From UBA12018 sp051656605 (GTDB lineage: Bacteria; Bacteroidota; Bacteroidia; Bacteroidales; CAMTPD01): a DNA stretch of 64,000 bases. The notes under the pieces are model-generated. The model was not told the DNA's origin. It did not search any database and was given only the letters and a program-made list of their open reading frames with translations. This document shows positions 55,292 to 64,000 of this stretch, one piece after another. Where the stretch lies: contig JBOGCF010000043.1 of the NCBI GenBank assembly GCA_051656605.1, positions 173,412 to 237,411 of the forward strand, written 5' to 3'. The stretch's first letter is position 1. The number at the start of each line of letters is the position of its first letter. Made by a program: the position numbers and the translations under genes.

Positions 55292-56290
55292 ATGCAAAAT
55301 ATTAGTTTTGACATTCCAATTGTATTATTCTCATTTAAACGAGTCGATAAATTATTGAAGATCATTGATCGGATTTCATCTATTTCACCTCAGAATTTAT
55401 ATATAGTTAGTGACGGAGGTCGAGATATTAATGAACATCAAGAAGTCTTAGCATGTAGAGCTGCTATTGAAAAAGCAATAGTATGGGACTGTAAACTAAC
55501 TAAGTTTTATTCCGATACAAATATTGGCGTGTACGAGAATATCGCAGGCGGTGCAAAAAAAGTATTTGAAATAGAAAAGTTTGCAATTTTTCTTGAAGAT
55601 GATAACTTGCCTGAATTAAGCTTCTTTCAATTTTGTAAAGAAATGCTTTACTATTATGAGTATGATTCTCGAGTTTTGTGGATTTGTGGAACAAATTATC
55701 TTGTTGATTATGAGCCTGAAGATAAATCTAGCTATGTTTTCACAAAGAATATGATGCCATGTGGATGGGCCTCATGGAGCGATAAGTTTCTAAAATATTA
55801 TGATGGAGATTTATTGTTATGGAAGAATTCGTTATTGAAAGAGAAGCTTAAAAACGAGTATATCTATAAGCCATTGATGTTTCAAGATTTTCAGAACTGG
55901 GATGATGAGTTAAGGCATAAACAGATTTATGGACGATATATATCTTGGGATTATCAGATGAGCTTTTCACAGCGTGTTCATGGTGTTTATGCTATTGTTC
56001 CTAAATACAATCAAATATGTAATATAGGAGTTGATGAGGATTCTATTCATAAAGGAAATTCATTTGATAATATTATGATCCAACGGTTTTGTGGATTGCC
56101 AACTAAATCTATTGAATTTCCTTTGAAGCATCCTTCGACGGTATTAATTGATACGAAATTTGAGCTTAAGGTTGCTAAAATTATAACATTGCCTCTTAGT
56201 CTACGTATGAGAAAACAATTTTCTCGGATTATAAAGAAAATATTTAGAATTTCTCAGGAACAAAGCTTACGAGATGTGTTTAAAAGATAA
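55292..56290 (+). CDS. Glycosyltransferase (HlpA-like/GNT-I-like GT-A family)
   Basis: 332 aa from MQNISFDIPIVLFSF (55292). An in-frame ATG at 55262 would overlap the flippase gene by 20 bases. The GT-A fold is suggested by FDIPIVLFSFKRVDKLLKII, LYIVSDGGRDI, FYSDTNIGVYENIAGGAKKV and the metal-site motif FAIFLEDDNLPE. The region MPCGWASWSDKFLKYYDGD is typical of the group called hemolytic protein HlpA-like in Bacteroides capsule loci, which resembles eukaryotic GNT-I. The donor and acceptor sugars cannot be predicted. Confidence 0.85.
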   Translation: MQNISFDIPIVLFSFKRVDKLLKIIDRISSISPQNLYIVSDGGRDINEHQEVLACRAAIEKAIVWDCKLTKFYSDTNIGVYENIAGGAKKVFEIEKFAIFLEDDNLPELSFFQFCKEMLYYYEYDSRVLWICGTNYLVDYEPEDKSSYVFTKNMMPCGWASWSDKFLKYYDGDLLLWKNSLLKEKLKNEYIYKPLMFQDFQNWDDELRHKQIYGRYISWDYQMSFSQRVHGVYAIVPKYNQICNIGVDEDSIHKGNSFDNIMIQRFCGLPTKSIEFPLKHPSTVLIDTKFELKVAKIITLPLSLRMRKQFSRIIKKIFRISQEQSLRDVFKR

Positions 56291-57509
56291 TACAGGAGTT
56301 AATACTTTTTTTTCTCCATTTTTTGTGTATATCATGGGCTTTATAGCCTTATTCTTTGTATATCAATTTAATTGGTCTGAACTATATCCATCTTTAACAA
56401 GCGATATAATAGCATTTATTTTAGGAAGTTGCTTTGTTATGTTTATAGTTGGTTTATTATTTTATAGGTGTAACTATTTTATATATAAACCGTCAACTGT
56501 GCCATTGGTTAAAATTAAATTATGGTGTAATTTGTATGTATTTTCAAATATAATTGAAATTATATATTCTCGACAAATACCATTAATTTCTGGTTTATTC
56601 AATCCTGTTGTTGGTATCGATATGGATTCTTTTGGTATACCATTATTTCATGTGTTTGTGATTAGTTTTGGCTCATTTTTGTCATTAGTTATTTTTCATA
56701 AAATATTGAGCGATAAAGAGAATAGGAAAAAATTATATTTTCTATTCTTTTTATCTTTCCTCTCTCCTTTAATTGTATATGGGCGTGGCATTATTTTTAT
56801 GACATTAACAGGTTGTTTTCTTATTTATTTAATGTCGATCGAGCATGTTTTTGTTAAAATAGTGAAGTTGTTAATTATTTTGATTGTTGCGTTCTTTTGT
56901 TTTGGGGTATTAGGAGATATTCGAGTAGGCGCTTCAGATTCAAGATTCTTTAATCAGCGTAATGGAGTGTCTATTACAAGGATAGGACAAGCTACAGATG
57001 ATTTTGAAAATTCTATAATTCCTCATGAGTTCATGTGGAGTTATATTTATATTATATCACCTATTGGTAATTTACAATATAATTTACAAGAATTTCACAC
57101 CGATAATAAAAGTATATCTGACCTTTATGAATTAATTGTTATGGAAATGCTTCCTGAAACAATAAGTAAGCGGATATCTTCATTTGAGAAGCGACAAGAA
57201 AAGCTTGTAATTCCGGTTCTTAATGTTAGTACTGTTTATGCTAGGGCTTTTGTTATTTTAGGTTGGATCGGTATTGTTTTGATGTTTGTTTTTGTTCTAT
57301 TTTATATATTAACAATATTGTTATTTGTTTCACCAGATTCAGAGTTCTTTATCGTAACAGTGGCTATCATCAACGTTATTCTTGTATTTAATTTATTTGA
57401 TAATATGTTTTCTTATGGAGGATATTCTAATGTAATATTTATACCTTTATTTTTAAGTATTAAGTCATTTATTCGAAAACTTCAATTAAAAAAAAATGCA
57501 TACAATTGA
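56274..57509 (+). CDS. Wzy-like repeat-unit polymerase
   Basis: A 411-aa membrane protein with about ten predicted spans that joins repeat units in the periplasm. It starts 17 bases inside the preceding gene. Hydrophobic segments include FFVYIMGFIALFFVYQFNWS, IIAFILGSCFVMFIVGLLFY and LYFLFFLSFLSPLIVYGRGI. The long loop RVGASDSRFFNQRNGVSITR carries several Arg residues, as in O-antigen polymerases. Sequence identity within Wzy proteins is low, so the call rests on topology and on its place between glycosyltransferases and flippase. Confidence 0.82.
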   Translation: MCLKDNTGVNTFFSPFFVYIMGFIALFFVYQFNWSELYPSLTSDIIAFILGSCFVMFIVGLLFYRCNYFIYKPSTVPLVKIKLWCNLYVFSNIIEIIYSRQIPLISGLFNPVVGIDMDSFGIPLFHVFVISFGSFLSLVIFHKILSDKENRKKLYFLFFLSFLSPLIVYGRGIIFMTLTGCFLIYLMSIEHVFVKIVKLLIILIVAFFCFGVLGDIRVGASDSRFFNQRNGVSITRIGQATDDFENSIIPHEFMWSYIYIISPIGNLQYNLQEFHTDNKSISDLYELIVMEMLPETISKRISSFEKRQEKLVIPVLNVSTVYARAFVILGWIGIVLMFVFVLFYILTILLFVSPDSEFFIVTVAIINVILVFNLFDNMFSYGGYSNVIFIPLFLSIKSFIRKLQLKKNAYN

Positions 57510-58422
57510 CATATTGTTAGCTACATTCAATGGCGAATTGTTCATTAAAGAACAAATCGATTCAATTATTTCACAAACTTATTCTGATTGGATTTTATAC
57601 ATACGTGATGATGGATCCTCAGATAATACTCTAAATATCATTAAGGAATATCAATTGAATGAACCTCGAATAGTTCTGATTGAAGATACTAAAACCTGTT
57701 GCTCTGCTGAATTAAATTTTGCTGAACTTTTAAAGTATTCGACTTCTCAATTTCTATGTTTTTGCGACCAAGATGATATATGGTTAAAAAATAAGTTAGA
57801 ATTGATGTATTCTTATATTCAAACATTAAATCAAACTCTACCGATTGTCATTTTTTCTGATGGCTATCTTTACATGAATGATCATCAAATAGATAATAGC
57901 AAAAGATTATTAAGTGCACAACCAAGGAGTCTAAAAGATACTTTATTTTGTAATGGTGGTATTCATGGTTCAATGTCAATGTTTAATTCAAAAATGAGAG
58001 AATTAATGTTATACGAATATAATTATTTAGCAATGCATGATCACTTATTGACTTTAATTGGATGTGCGTTTAATTCTATTTATTATTTACCAATACCTAC
58101 TTTTTTATATAGGCAGCATGAGAATAATGTTACTCCACATGTACGTATTGGTTTTTTTAAGAAAGTATTGTACAACTTTAAAAGCAGAACTACTGTCTCT
58201 GTTGTTGATCGTAAGCATTATAAGGGAGTAGCAGCTTTTTATACAACTATCAAGCATCTGTTGTCTGATGAGGATTCATTACTTTGTGAATTATATCTAT
58301 CATATCCCTCTATGGATCCTTTTGTGCGCTTTATTTCTATTTTTAGGCATAAATTTTCAATAGAAAATTCTAGAGTTAAATTATTGATGAAAATATTAGT
58401 CAAATCTCAGTTTATAAAATGA
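57496..58422 (+). CDS. Family 2 glycosyltransferase
   Basis: A 308-aa cytoplasmic enzyme. The GT2 core is clear: IDILLATFNGELFIKEQIDS, IRDDGSSDNTLNIIKEY, and FLCFCDQDDIWLKNKLELMY with the metal-binding acidic triplet. The middle GGIHGSMSMFNSKMRELML and FLYRQHENNV are found in rhamnosyl- and related transferases. It starts 14 bases inside the polymerase gene and shares ATGA with the next gene (58419-58422), indicating tight coupling. The sugar it transfers is not known. Confidence 0.92.
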   Translation: MHTIDILLATFNGELFIKEQIDSIISQTYSDWILYIRDDGSSDNTLNIIKEYQLNEPRIVLIEDTKTCCSAELNFAELLKYSTSQFLCFCDQDDIWLKNKLELMYSYIQTLNQTLPIVIFSDGYLYMNDHQIDNSKRLLSAQPRSLKDTLFCNGGIHGSMSMFNSKMRELMLYEYNYLAMHDHLLTLIGCAFNSIYYLPIPTFLYRQHENNVTPHVRIGFFKKVLYNFKSRTTVSVVDRKHYKGVAAFYTTIKHLLSDEDSLLCELYLSYPSMDPFVRFISIFRHKFSIENSRVKLLMKILVKSQFIK

Positions 58423-59570
58423 AGAAAGTTTTAGCGATTTATTACTGTTGGGATGAAGAAGGGAATGCAAATGGTAATCAGAATATTAGACAATATAAAT
58501 ATCTTTCTACAGTTTTCCAAATGGATGTGTTATATAGAAAATTTACTAATAAGATTTATGGTAAATCTTTTATTGATGTTTCAAGTCCAAATTTTAGAAT
58601 ATTAGATGCTCTTCTTCTTAAAATATTTCCTTTTTTAAGATTAATATTTAGTTTTGATATACTATATTGGGCATTTAAGGCATTCCAATGTTTTAAGTCA
58701 AAGACCTTAAAATTTGACGTTGTTTTATTGACCGGAACACCATATATGCTTTTTCATTTGGCTAAGTATATTTCAAAGAAGTCAAATGCTAAATTAGTTG
58801 TCCAAATGTATGATCCATTGTCAATGAATAACTTTGTTTCAGGTTCTAGTTATTTTAGATCAAAACATGAATTGTATATTATTCGAAATGCCGATTTAAT
58901 GATAATTCATTCGAAGTTATTATATGATTTAATGATTGAAAGATACTCTATTTTTTCTCATAAATTTCAATTTGTTTCGTTTTCATCTGATTCATTTTTC
59001 TCAGAGAAAGTAGAACCAGTTGTTAATAATAAGTTGTCAATTATTCATGCAGGAACAATTAATGGAAATCGTAACCTTAGATTACTGATAAGAGCTTTAG
59101 AGTCTGATTTGAATCTAATTGATAAAATAGATGTATTTCTCATTGGCAATATTGATAACTATAATAAGAAATTATTAAATAAGTCTAGAGCGAGTGGTTG
59201 TTTTACGATTTTACCATTTATGTGCAAAGATGAATTACGTAATTATTTAGTTCAGGCGGACGCCTTATTGGTTATTGATAGTTTCAAGGATAATATTAAT
59301 GTTTTTTTTCCTTCTAAGTTATGCGAACTTATTTTATTAAATAAACCTATTATTTTATTTACGCCTTCTATGAGTGAATCTAGAAGATTATTTAAAAAGT
59401 CAAGTGATCTTGTATTTGCCGAATGTGAATCAAATAAATTGGCAACAGCTTTGAATAATTTAATTAAGGATAGGAGTTTCTATAATTATGTTATTGACCC
59501 TTCTGTTCCTCATGAATTTGAATATCATATAACTGGAAAAAAACTTGCACAATTTATAAATACTATTTGA
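58419..59570 (+). CDS. Family 4-type glycosyltransferase
   Basis: A 383-aa GT-B enzyme. The N-terminal domain begins VLAIYYCWDEEGNANGNQNI with VVLLTGTPYMLFHLAKYIS. The C-terminal nucleotide-sugar domain has LSIIHAGTINGNRNLRLLIR, FLIGNIDNYNKKL and the end region FPSKLCELILLNKPIILFTP, which stands where the E-x7-E motif lies in GT4 enzymes. It overlaps the preceding gene by four bases and is followed by another GT4 gene three bases on. Donor and acceptor are unknown. Confidence 0.85.
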   Translation: MKKVLAIYYCWDEEGNANGNQNIRQYKYLSTVFQMDVLYRKFTNKIYGKSFIDVSSPNFRILDALLLKIFPFLRLIFSFDILYWAFKAFQCFKSKTLKFDVVLLTGTPYMLFHLAKYISKKSNAKLVVQMYDPLSMNNFVSGSSYFRSKHELYIIRNADLMIIHSKLLYDLMIERYSIFSHKFQFVSFSSDSFFSEKVEPVVNNKLSIIHAGTINGNRNLRLLIRALESDLNLIDKIDVFLIGNIDNYNKKLLNKSRASGCFTILPFMCKDELRNYLVQADALLVIDSFKDNINVFFPSKLCELILLNKPIILFTPSMSESRRLFKKSSDLVFAECESNKLATALNNLIKDRSFYNYVIDPSVPHEFEYHITGKKLAQFINTI

Positions 59571-59573
59571 ATT

Positions 59574-60626
59574 ATGGGTAAAGTTCTTATTGTAAATGCA
59601 ACAGCCGCTAGTACAAGCGGGGCCGCTACAATATTGAAGCAATTTCTAGACTATGCTGCGAATCGATCTGATTTAATTATATATATATTTATTTCTCCAT
59701 ATATCGAATTAGAAGTATTAAGTTCACATATACACCTGATCAGAATTAAAAATGTAAAATCCTATTTGATGAGATTGTATTGGGATTATATTGGTTTAAG
59801 TAGATATTTACGTAAACATAATATTATTCCTACTTGTTCTTTATCTCTTCAAAATACTAATTTTAATACTGGATATAAAATTCCAAATTACATATACTAT
59901 CATCAGGCTATACCTTTTTATGATTATAAATGGTGTTTTTTTAAAAAATCAGAACGAGTCTTGTTTTTTTACAAGAATATATATCCAATTTTCGTATCAT
60001 TGTCGCTCAATAAATGTTCTGTTTTTTTTGTTCAGCTTGAATATATTAAACAAGGTGTTAAGTGTTTATTTAATGTTCCATCATCAAATATTTACATCAT
60101 TAAACCTACATTTGAGCCTCTTGCTCTGAAGGAAAATTTTGCATCTTCGTTGTTTCTTGATAATCGAACGATTAATTTCTTTTACCCGGCAACTGATGCT
60201 TTTTATAAAAATCATCAGTTGTTGTATGATCTTTTTAATCAGTTTGACGAGGATGAATATGCTCTATATTTAACTATGTCTAGACCTGTTAATAATTTAA
60301 CGGCTAATATTCATTGTGTTAATTTATTAACAGTTGATGAGATGAATTGGATGTATAATAATGTTGATGTATTACTTTATCCTAGTTATATAGAAAGTTT
60401 TGGATTACCTTTATTAGAGGCAGCTTATTTTGGTCTACCAATTATAGCATCTGACTTGCCTTATGCCAGAGAGGTCCTAAATGGATATGATGGTGTAACT
60501 TTTGTGGATAAAGATGATATTGCGGGTTGGATTAAAGCAATTCAAGCAACAGTTAAAGGTAAACGTTATCAGTCATTTTCAACTGACTGTAATCTTTCGT
60601 GGAATATATTAAATACTATATTATAA
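59574..60626 (+). CDS. Family 4 glycosyltransferase
   Basis: A 350-aa GT-B enzyme. The N-terminal part has LIVNATAASTSGAATILKQF. The C-terminal part has the full GT4 motif VLLYPSYIESFGLPLLEAAY followed by FGLPIIASDLPYAREVLNGY, including E-x7-E. The ATG at 59574 is directly after the preceding stop. It is the last A+T-rich gene of the cassette; the next gene, six bases on, has the composition of the conserved FucNAc genes. Confidence 0.92.
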   Translation: MGKVLIVNATAASTSGAATILKQFLDYAANRSDLIIYIFISPYIELEVLSSHIHLIRIKNVKSYLMRLYWDYIGLSRYLRKHNIIPTCSLSLQNTNFNTGYKIPNYIYYHQAIPFYDYKWCFFKKSERVLFFYKNIYPIFVSLSLNKCSVFFVQLEYIKQGVKCLFNVPSSNIYIIKPTFEPLALKENFASSLFLDNRTINFFYPATDAFYKNHQLLYDLFNQFDEDEYALYLTMSRPVNNLTANIHCVNLLTVDEMNWMYNNVDVLLYPSYIESFGLPLLEAAYFGLPIIASDLPYAREVLNGYDGVTFVDKDDIAGWIKAIQATVKGKRYQSFSTDCNLSWNILNTIL

Positions 60627-60631
60627 ATAAA

Positions 60632-61651
60632 ATGTTTAAAGATAAAATTCTATTGATTACCGGAGGAACTGGTTCGTTCGGTAATGCGGTATTGCGCCGT
60701 TTTTTAAATACGGATATCAAAGAGATCCGCATCCTTTCACGTGATGAAAAGAAACAAGACGATATGCGTCATCAATTGCAAAACACAAAGGTGAAGTTTT
60801 ACATCGGTGATGTACGTGATAAGCGTAGTGTAGATACAGCTATGCGTGGTGTGGATTATGTATTCCATGCAGCTGCGTTGAAGCAAGTACCATCGTGTGA
60901 GTTTTTCCCTATGCAAGCAGTTAAAACCAACGTAATGGGTACAGAAAATGTCCTTGATTCAGCTATTGAACATGGCGTAAAGAACGTTGTAGTTCTCTCT
61001 ACAGACAAAGCTGCTTATCCGATCAATGCAATGGGTATTTCCAAAGCGATGATGGAGAAAGTTGCGATTGCCAAAGGTCGCTCATTAGGTAATGATGCAG
61101 CAACAACAATTTGTTGTACGCGCTATGGTAATGTAATGGCGAGCCGTGGTTCTGTTATTCCATTATGGGTAGATCAAATCAAAGCAAAAGGTGATATTAC
61201 GGTAACAGACCCTAATATGACTCGCTTTATGATGACACTAGACGATGCGGTTGATTTGGTATTATATGCATTTGAACATGGAAAGAATGGCGATCTATTC
61301 GTACAAAAAGCTCCGGCTGCAACATTGGATGTTCTTGCTGATGCATTGAAATATTTGTATAATACAGCAACACCTGTACGTGTGATTGGTACACGCCATG
61401 GAGAGAAGTTATACGAAACACTGGTTACACGAGAAGAGATGGCCAAGTCTATTGACATGGGTGATTACTACCGTATCCCATGCGACAACCGTGATTTGAA
61501 CTATGATAAGTTTTTTAACGAAGGACAAGAAGATGTTTCTCGTATCGATGATTATCATTCGCACAATACCCATCGTTTAGATGTAGATGGCATGAAAAAA
61601 CTACTGCTTAAGTTAGAATTTATTCGTGAAGATTTAGGGTTGGATAAATAA
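60632..61651 (+). CDS. fnlA: UDP-GlcNAc 4,6-dehydratase/epimerase (CapE/FnlA type)
   Basis: 339 aa from the chosen start MFKDKILLITGG (60632). An in-frame ATG at 60599 would overlap the previous gene. It is an extended SDR with the NAD(P) loop LITGGTGSFGNAVLRRFL. In place of the usual Y-x3-K it has NAMGISKAMMEK, with M-x3-K as in staphylococcal CapE. It converts UDP-GlcNAc to the 4-keto-6-deoxy product and inverts C5, the first step to UDP-L-FucNAc. HAAALKQVPSCEFFP and TRYGNVMASRGSVIPLW are also typical. CapF and CapG counterparts follow directly, which supports the pathway call. Confidence 0.93.
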   Translation: MFKDKILLITGGTGSFGNAVLRRFLNTDIKEIRILSRDEKKQDDMRHQLQNTKVKFYIGDVRDKRSVDTAMRGVDYVFHAAALKQVPSCEFFPMQAVKTNVMGTENVLDSAIEHGVKNVVVLSTDKAAYPINAMGISKAMMEKVAIAKGRSLGNDAATTICCTRYGNVMASRGSVIPLWVDQIKAKGDITVTDPNMTRFMMTLDDAVDLVLYAFEHGKNGDLFVQKAPAATLDVLADALKYLYNTATPVRVIGTRHGEKLYETLVTREEMAKSIDMGDYYRIPCDNRDLNYDKFFNEGQEDVSRIDDYHSHNTHRLDVDGMKKLLLKLEFIREDLGLDK

Positions 61652-61657
61652 TTAATT

Positions 61658-62767
61658 ATGAAAATATTGGTAACAGGGGCAAAGGGCTTTGTAGGAAAAA
61701 ACCTGATTTGCGAACTGAACAACCGTGGATACTCCGATATCTATGCTTATGATATCGATACCGATCCGGCTTTGCTTGATCAGTATGCTGCCGACTGCGA
61801 ATTTGTATTCCACTTGGCAGGAGTAAACCGCCCGAAAGATCCGGCAGAATTTATGACGGGTAATTTCGGATTCACAAGCACATTGCTTGAAAAGTTAGCC
61901 GCCTACAACAACCAGGCACCCATATTGATCACTTCTTCCATTCAAGCCGATTTGAACAATCCTTACGGAGAAAGCAAACGAGCAGGAGAGGAGTTGATTC
62001 ACAACTATGGCATTCAAAACAATGTGGCTACATACGTTTATCGTTTGCCCAATGTATTTGGCAAATGGTGTCGTCCCAATTACAACAGTGCCGTAGCAAC
62101 GTTTTGCAACAACATCGCACACGATCTACCTATTCAAGTAAACGATCCGTCGGTACTGATGAGTTTGGTTTACATCGATGATGTGGTAGATGAATTTATC
62201 CACGCGATGGAAGGCAAAGCCTATCGTGAAGGCAACTTCTGTTATGTACGTACCGTACATGAAGTTACCCTAGGGCGCATCGTAGAGTTGTTGTACGAAT
62301 TCAAAGAAAGCCGTACTACGCTTCAAGTGCCGGATATGAGCAATCACTTTACCAAGAAGCTCTATTCAACCTATTTGAGCTATTTGCCCGAAGATCAGTT
62401 TAGCTATCCGCTAAAAATGAATGTAGACAACCGAGGGTCGTTTACCGAATTCTTGAAATCACCCGATCGCGGTCAGGTATCCGTCAATATCTCCAAACCC
62501 AACATCACCAAAGGCAATCATTGGCACCATACCAAGAATGAAAAGTTCTTGGTTGTAAGCGGTAAGGGAGCCATTCGCTTCCGTAAACCAGATTCTGATC
62601 AGGTAATCGAATACGTGGTAAGTGGTGAGAAACTAGAAGTGGTGGATATTCCAACAGGATATACACACAACATCGAAAACCTCGGAGATACCGATATGGT
62701 AACCGTAATGTGGGTAAATGAAGTGTTTGACCCGGAAAACCCGGATACCTTTTTCTTGCCTGTATAA
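61658..62767 (+). CDS. fnlB: CapF/FnlB-type bifunctional reductase with cupin domain
   Basis: A 369-aa enzyme of UDP-L-FucNAc synthesis. The N-terminal SDR part (about 1-245) starts ILVTGAKGFVGKNLICELNN and holds NPYGESKRAGEELI. The C-terminal cupin part has VNISKPNITKGNHWHHTKNE, with the metal-binding HWHHTKNEKF, and ends with GYTHNIENLGDTDMVTVMWV. In CapF the cupin performs C3 epimerisation and the SDR reduces C4. Both domains are intact. It lies six bases after the CapE-type gene. Confidence 0.93.
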   Translation: MKILVTGAKGFVGKNLICELNNRGYSDIYAYDIDTDPALLDQYAADCEFVFHLAGVNRPKDPAEFMTGNFGFTSTLLEKLAAYNNQAPILITSSIQADLNNPYGESKRAGEELIHNYGIQNNVATYVYRLPNVFGKWCRPNYNSAVATFCNNIAHDLPIQVNDPSVLMSLVYIDDVVDEFIHAMEGKAYREGNFCYVRTVHEVTLGRIVELLYEFKESRTTLQVPDMSNHFTKKLYSTYLSYLPEDQFSYPLKMNVDNRGSFTEFLKSPDRGQVSVNISKPNITKGNHWHHTKNEKFLVVSGKGAIRFRKPDSDQVIEYVVSGEKLEVVDIPTGYTHNIENLGDTDMVTVMWVNEVFDPENPDTFFLPV

Positions 62768-62802
62768 CCCCAAAAGAATTCAAACTCAAGTAAACTATTG
62801 AT

Positions 62803-63942
62803 ATGAAAAAGTTGAAAGTGCTAACCGTAGTAGGTACACGCCCTGAGATCATTCGCTTGGCGTGTGTATTGCAAAAGCTCGACCAATCGGAAGCAATCGA
62901 ACATATACTGGTGCATACCGGACAAAACTACGACTACGAACTCAATGAAGTATTCTTTGAAGACCTAGGCCTTCGTCGTCCCGACTACTTCTTGAATGCA
63001 GCCGGAGGCAACGCAACGGTTACAGCCGGTAAAATCCTAATCAACATCGATCCGGTGTTGGAAGAGGTAAAACCGGATGCCTTCCTAGTATTGGGAGACA
63101 CCAATTCATGCCTATGTGCTATCGCTGCAAAGAAACGTCACATTCCAATCTTCCACATGGAAGCAGGAAACCGTTGTTTCGATCAGCGTGTACCCGAAGA
63201 AACCAATCGTAAGATTGTAGACCATACCTCAGACATCAACCTTACGTATAGCGATATCGCTCGCGAATACTTGCTATCTGAAGGCCTGCGTCCCGATCGT
63301 GTGATCAAAACCGGCAGTCCGATGTTTGAAGTATTGACCACTTACCTTCCGAAGGTTGAGAAGTCAACAATCCTTGAAACATTAGGTTTGCAGAAAGAAA
63401 ACTACTTCGTAGTATCGGCACACCGCGAAGAAAACATCTCAAGCGAACGCAACTTCTTTAACTTGGTACGTATCCTGAACGAAGTAGCTGCAAAATACGA
63501 TATGCCTGTGATTGTAAGTACACATCCTCGCACCCGCAACATGATCGAAAAGCACGGCGTGCAATTCGACGAACGCGTGAAGTTGATGAAACCAATGGGC
63601 TTGTCAGACTATCTGGCGCTACAAGTAAACTCAAAAGCCGTACTATCTGATAGCGGAACAATCTCAGAAGAATCATCGATTCTAAACTTCCCTGCATTAA
63701 ACATTCGTGAAGCTCACGAACGTCCCGAAGCAATGGAAGAAGCATCGGTAATGATGGTAGGATTAAATCCCGAGCGAGTGATGCAAGGATTGGTGCAATT
63801 GCAATACCAAGAGCGCGGCGCAGCACGCAACTTCCGTCCGGTAGCCGATTACTCGATGCCAAACGTAAGCGACAAAGTAGTACGTATTATCTTATCCTAT
63901 ACCGATTATATCAAACGAGTAGTTTGGAGCGAACAAGCATGA
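62803..63942 (+). CDS. fnlC: UDP-sugar 2-epimerase (CapG/FnlC type)
   Basis: A 379-aa enzyme of the WecB-like GT-B-fold epimerase family that inverts C2 to give UDP-L-FucNAc. Diagnostic motifs are TVVGTRPEIIRLACVLQKL, HTGQNYDYELNEVFFEDLGL, LGDTNSCLCAIAAKKRHIPI, HMEAGNRCFDQRVPEETNR, SAHREENISSERNFF and SDSGTISEESSILNFPALN. It could be read as a plain UDP-GlcNAc 2-epimerase, but its place after CapE- and CapF-type genes makes the FucNAc role more likely. Its stop overlaps the next start. Confidence 0.92.
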   Translation: MKKLKVLTVVGTRPEIIRLACVLQKLDQSEAIEHILVHTGQNYDYELNEVFFEDLGLRRPDYFLNAAGGNATVTAGKILINIDPVLEEVKPDAFLVLGDTNSCLCAIAAKKRHIPIFHMEAGNRCFDQRVPEETNRKIVDHTSDINLTYSDIAREYLLSEGLRPDRVIKTGSPMFEVLTTYLPKVEKSTILETLGLQKENYFVVSAHREENISSERNFFNLVRILNEVAAKYDMPVIVSTHPRTRNMIEKHGVQFDERVKLMKPMGLSDYLALQVNSKAVLSDSGTISEESSILNFPALNIREAHERPEAMEEASVMMVGLNPERVMQGLVQLQYQERGAARNFRPVADYSMPNVSDKVVRIILSYTDYIKRVVWSEQA

Positions 63943-64000
63943 AACTGATTACGCAAGATACAATAAATACCACATGCAAGGCGGCCGCAGACAGCGACCG
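63939..64000 (+). CDS. Start of a possible WbuC-like cupin gene (cut by window edge)
   Basis: A frame opens at the ATG overlapping the previous stop (ATGA) and reads MKLITQDTINTTCKAAADSD through to the window end. This resembles the N-terminus of WbuC-like small cupin proteins that follow FnlA-FnlB-FnlC in other O-antigen loci. Only 20 or so residues are visible, so the identity is a guess from context and a short similarity. Confidence 0.4.
   Translation, partial: MKLITQDTINTTCKAAADSD

Overview
The window comes from a member of the Bacteroidales (Bacteroidota). The signs are three SusC/SusD pairs, lipoproteins with short Cys-ending signal peptides, fimbrillin-type (type V pilus) subunits, a glycine-rich RRM protein, and several matches to the Bacteroidota promoter element TAnnTTTG. 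I cannot fix genus or species by eye.

Layout. (1) 1-2436, minus: the end of one surface-polysaccharide export locus, with a Wzc/Wzz-like co-polymerase cut by the window edge and a Wza-like export lipoprotein. (2) 2731-3594, minus: an AraC-type regulator. (3) 3891-8832, plus: the threonine operon thrA-thrB-thrC, preceded by a possible Thr/Ser-rich leader peptide and hairpins. (4) 8913-13764, minus: a SusC/SusD pair with no enzymes. (5) 13982-14909, minus: a cold-shock-domain protein and a Gly-rich RRM protein. (6) 15460-23994, plus: fimbrial locus A (DUF5119 lipoprotein, pilin-like fimbrillin, large fimbrillin with a FISUMP-like end, GLUG-type giant subunit), then a membrane-embedded AraC-type regulator. 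(7) 24068-33066, minus: fimbrial locus B, tail-to-tail with A, holding the same kinds of parts plus a DUF3575 barrel protein. (8) 33409-38439, plus: a second SusC/SusD pair. (9) 38529-40963, minus: a fimbrillin domain fused to leucine-rich repeats, and a PAS-LuxR regulator. (10) 41193-50978, minus: a polysaccharide-utilisation-like locus with a GxGYxYP-family protein carrying a discoidin domain, an IPT/NHL lipoprotein, SusC, SusD and a DUF1735/DUF4973 lipoprotein. (11) 51654-64000, plus: a capsule or O-antigen locus. It runs initiating sugar-phosphate transferase, Wzz, flippase, glycosyltransferases and polymerase, three UDP-L-FucNAc genes (CapE/F/G or FnlA/B/C type), and the start of a probable WbuC-like cupin gene.

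How the genes work together. Almost everything apart from the threonine operon and the RNA-binding pair builds or remodels the cell surface: export and assembly of polysaccharide (1, 11), nutrient import across the outer membrane (4, 8, 10) and pili (6, 7, 9). In region 11 the genes from the flippase to the last glycosyltransferase are visibly richer in A+T than the flanking conserved genes, as expected of an exchangeable serotype cassette.

The best leads for something undescribed are the tail-to-tail pair of fimbrial loci around a membrane-bound regulator, the fimbrillin-LRR chimera beside its own PAS-LuxR regulator, the possible threonine leader, and the long capsule-operon leader whose 3' end can base-pair just ahead of the first start codon. 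All functions are read from sequence patterns and family knowledge; no database search was possible.
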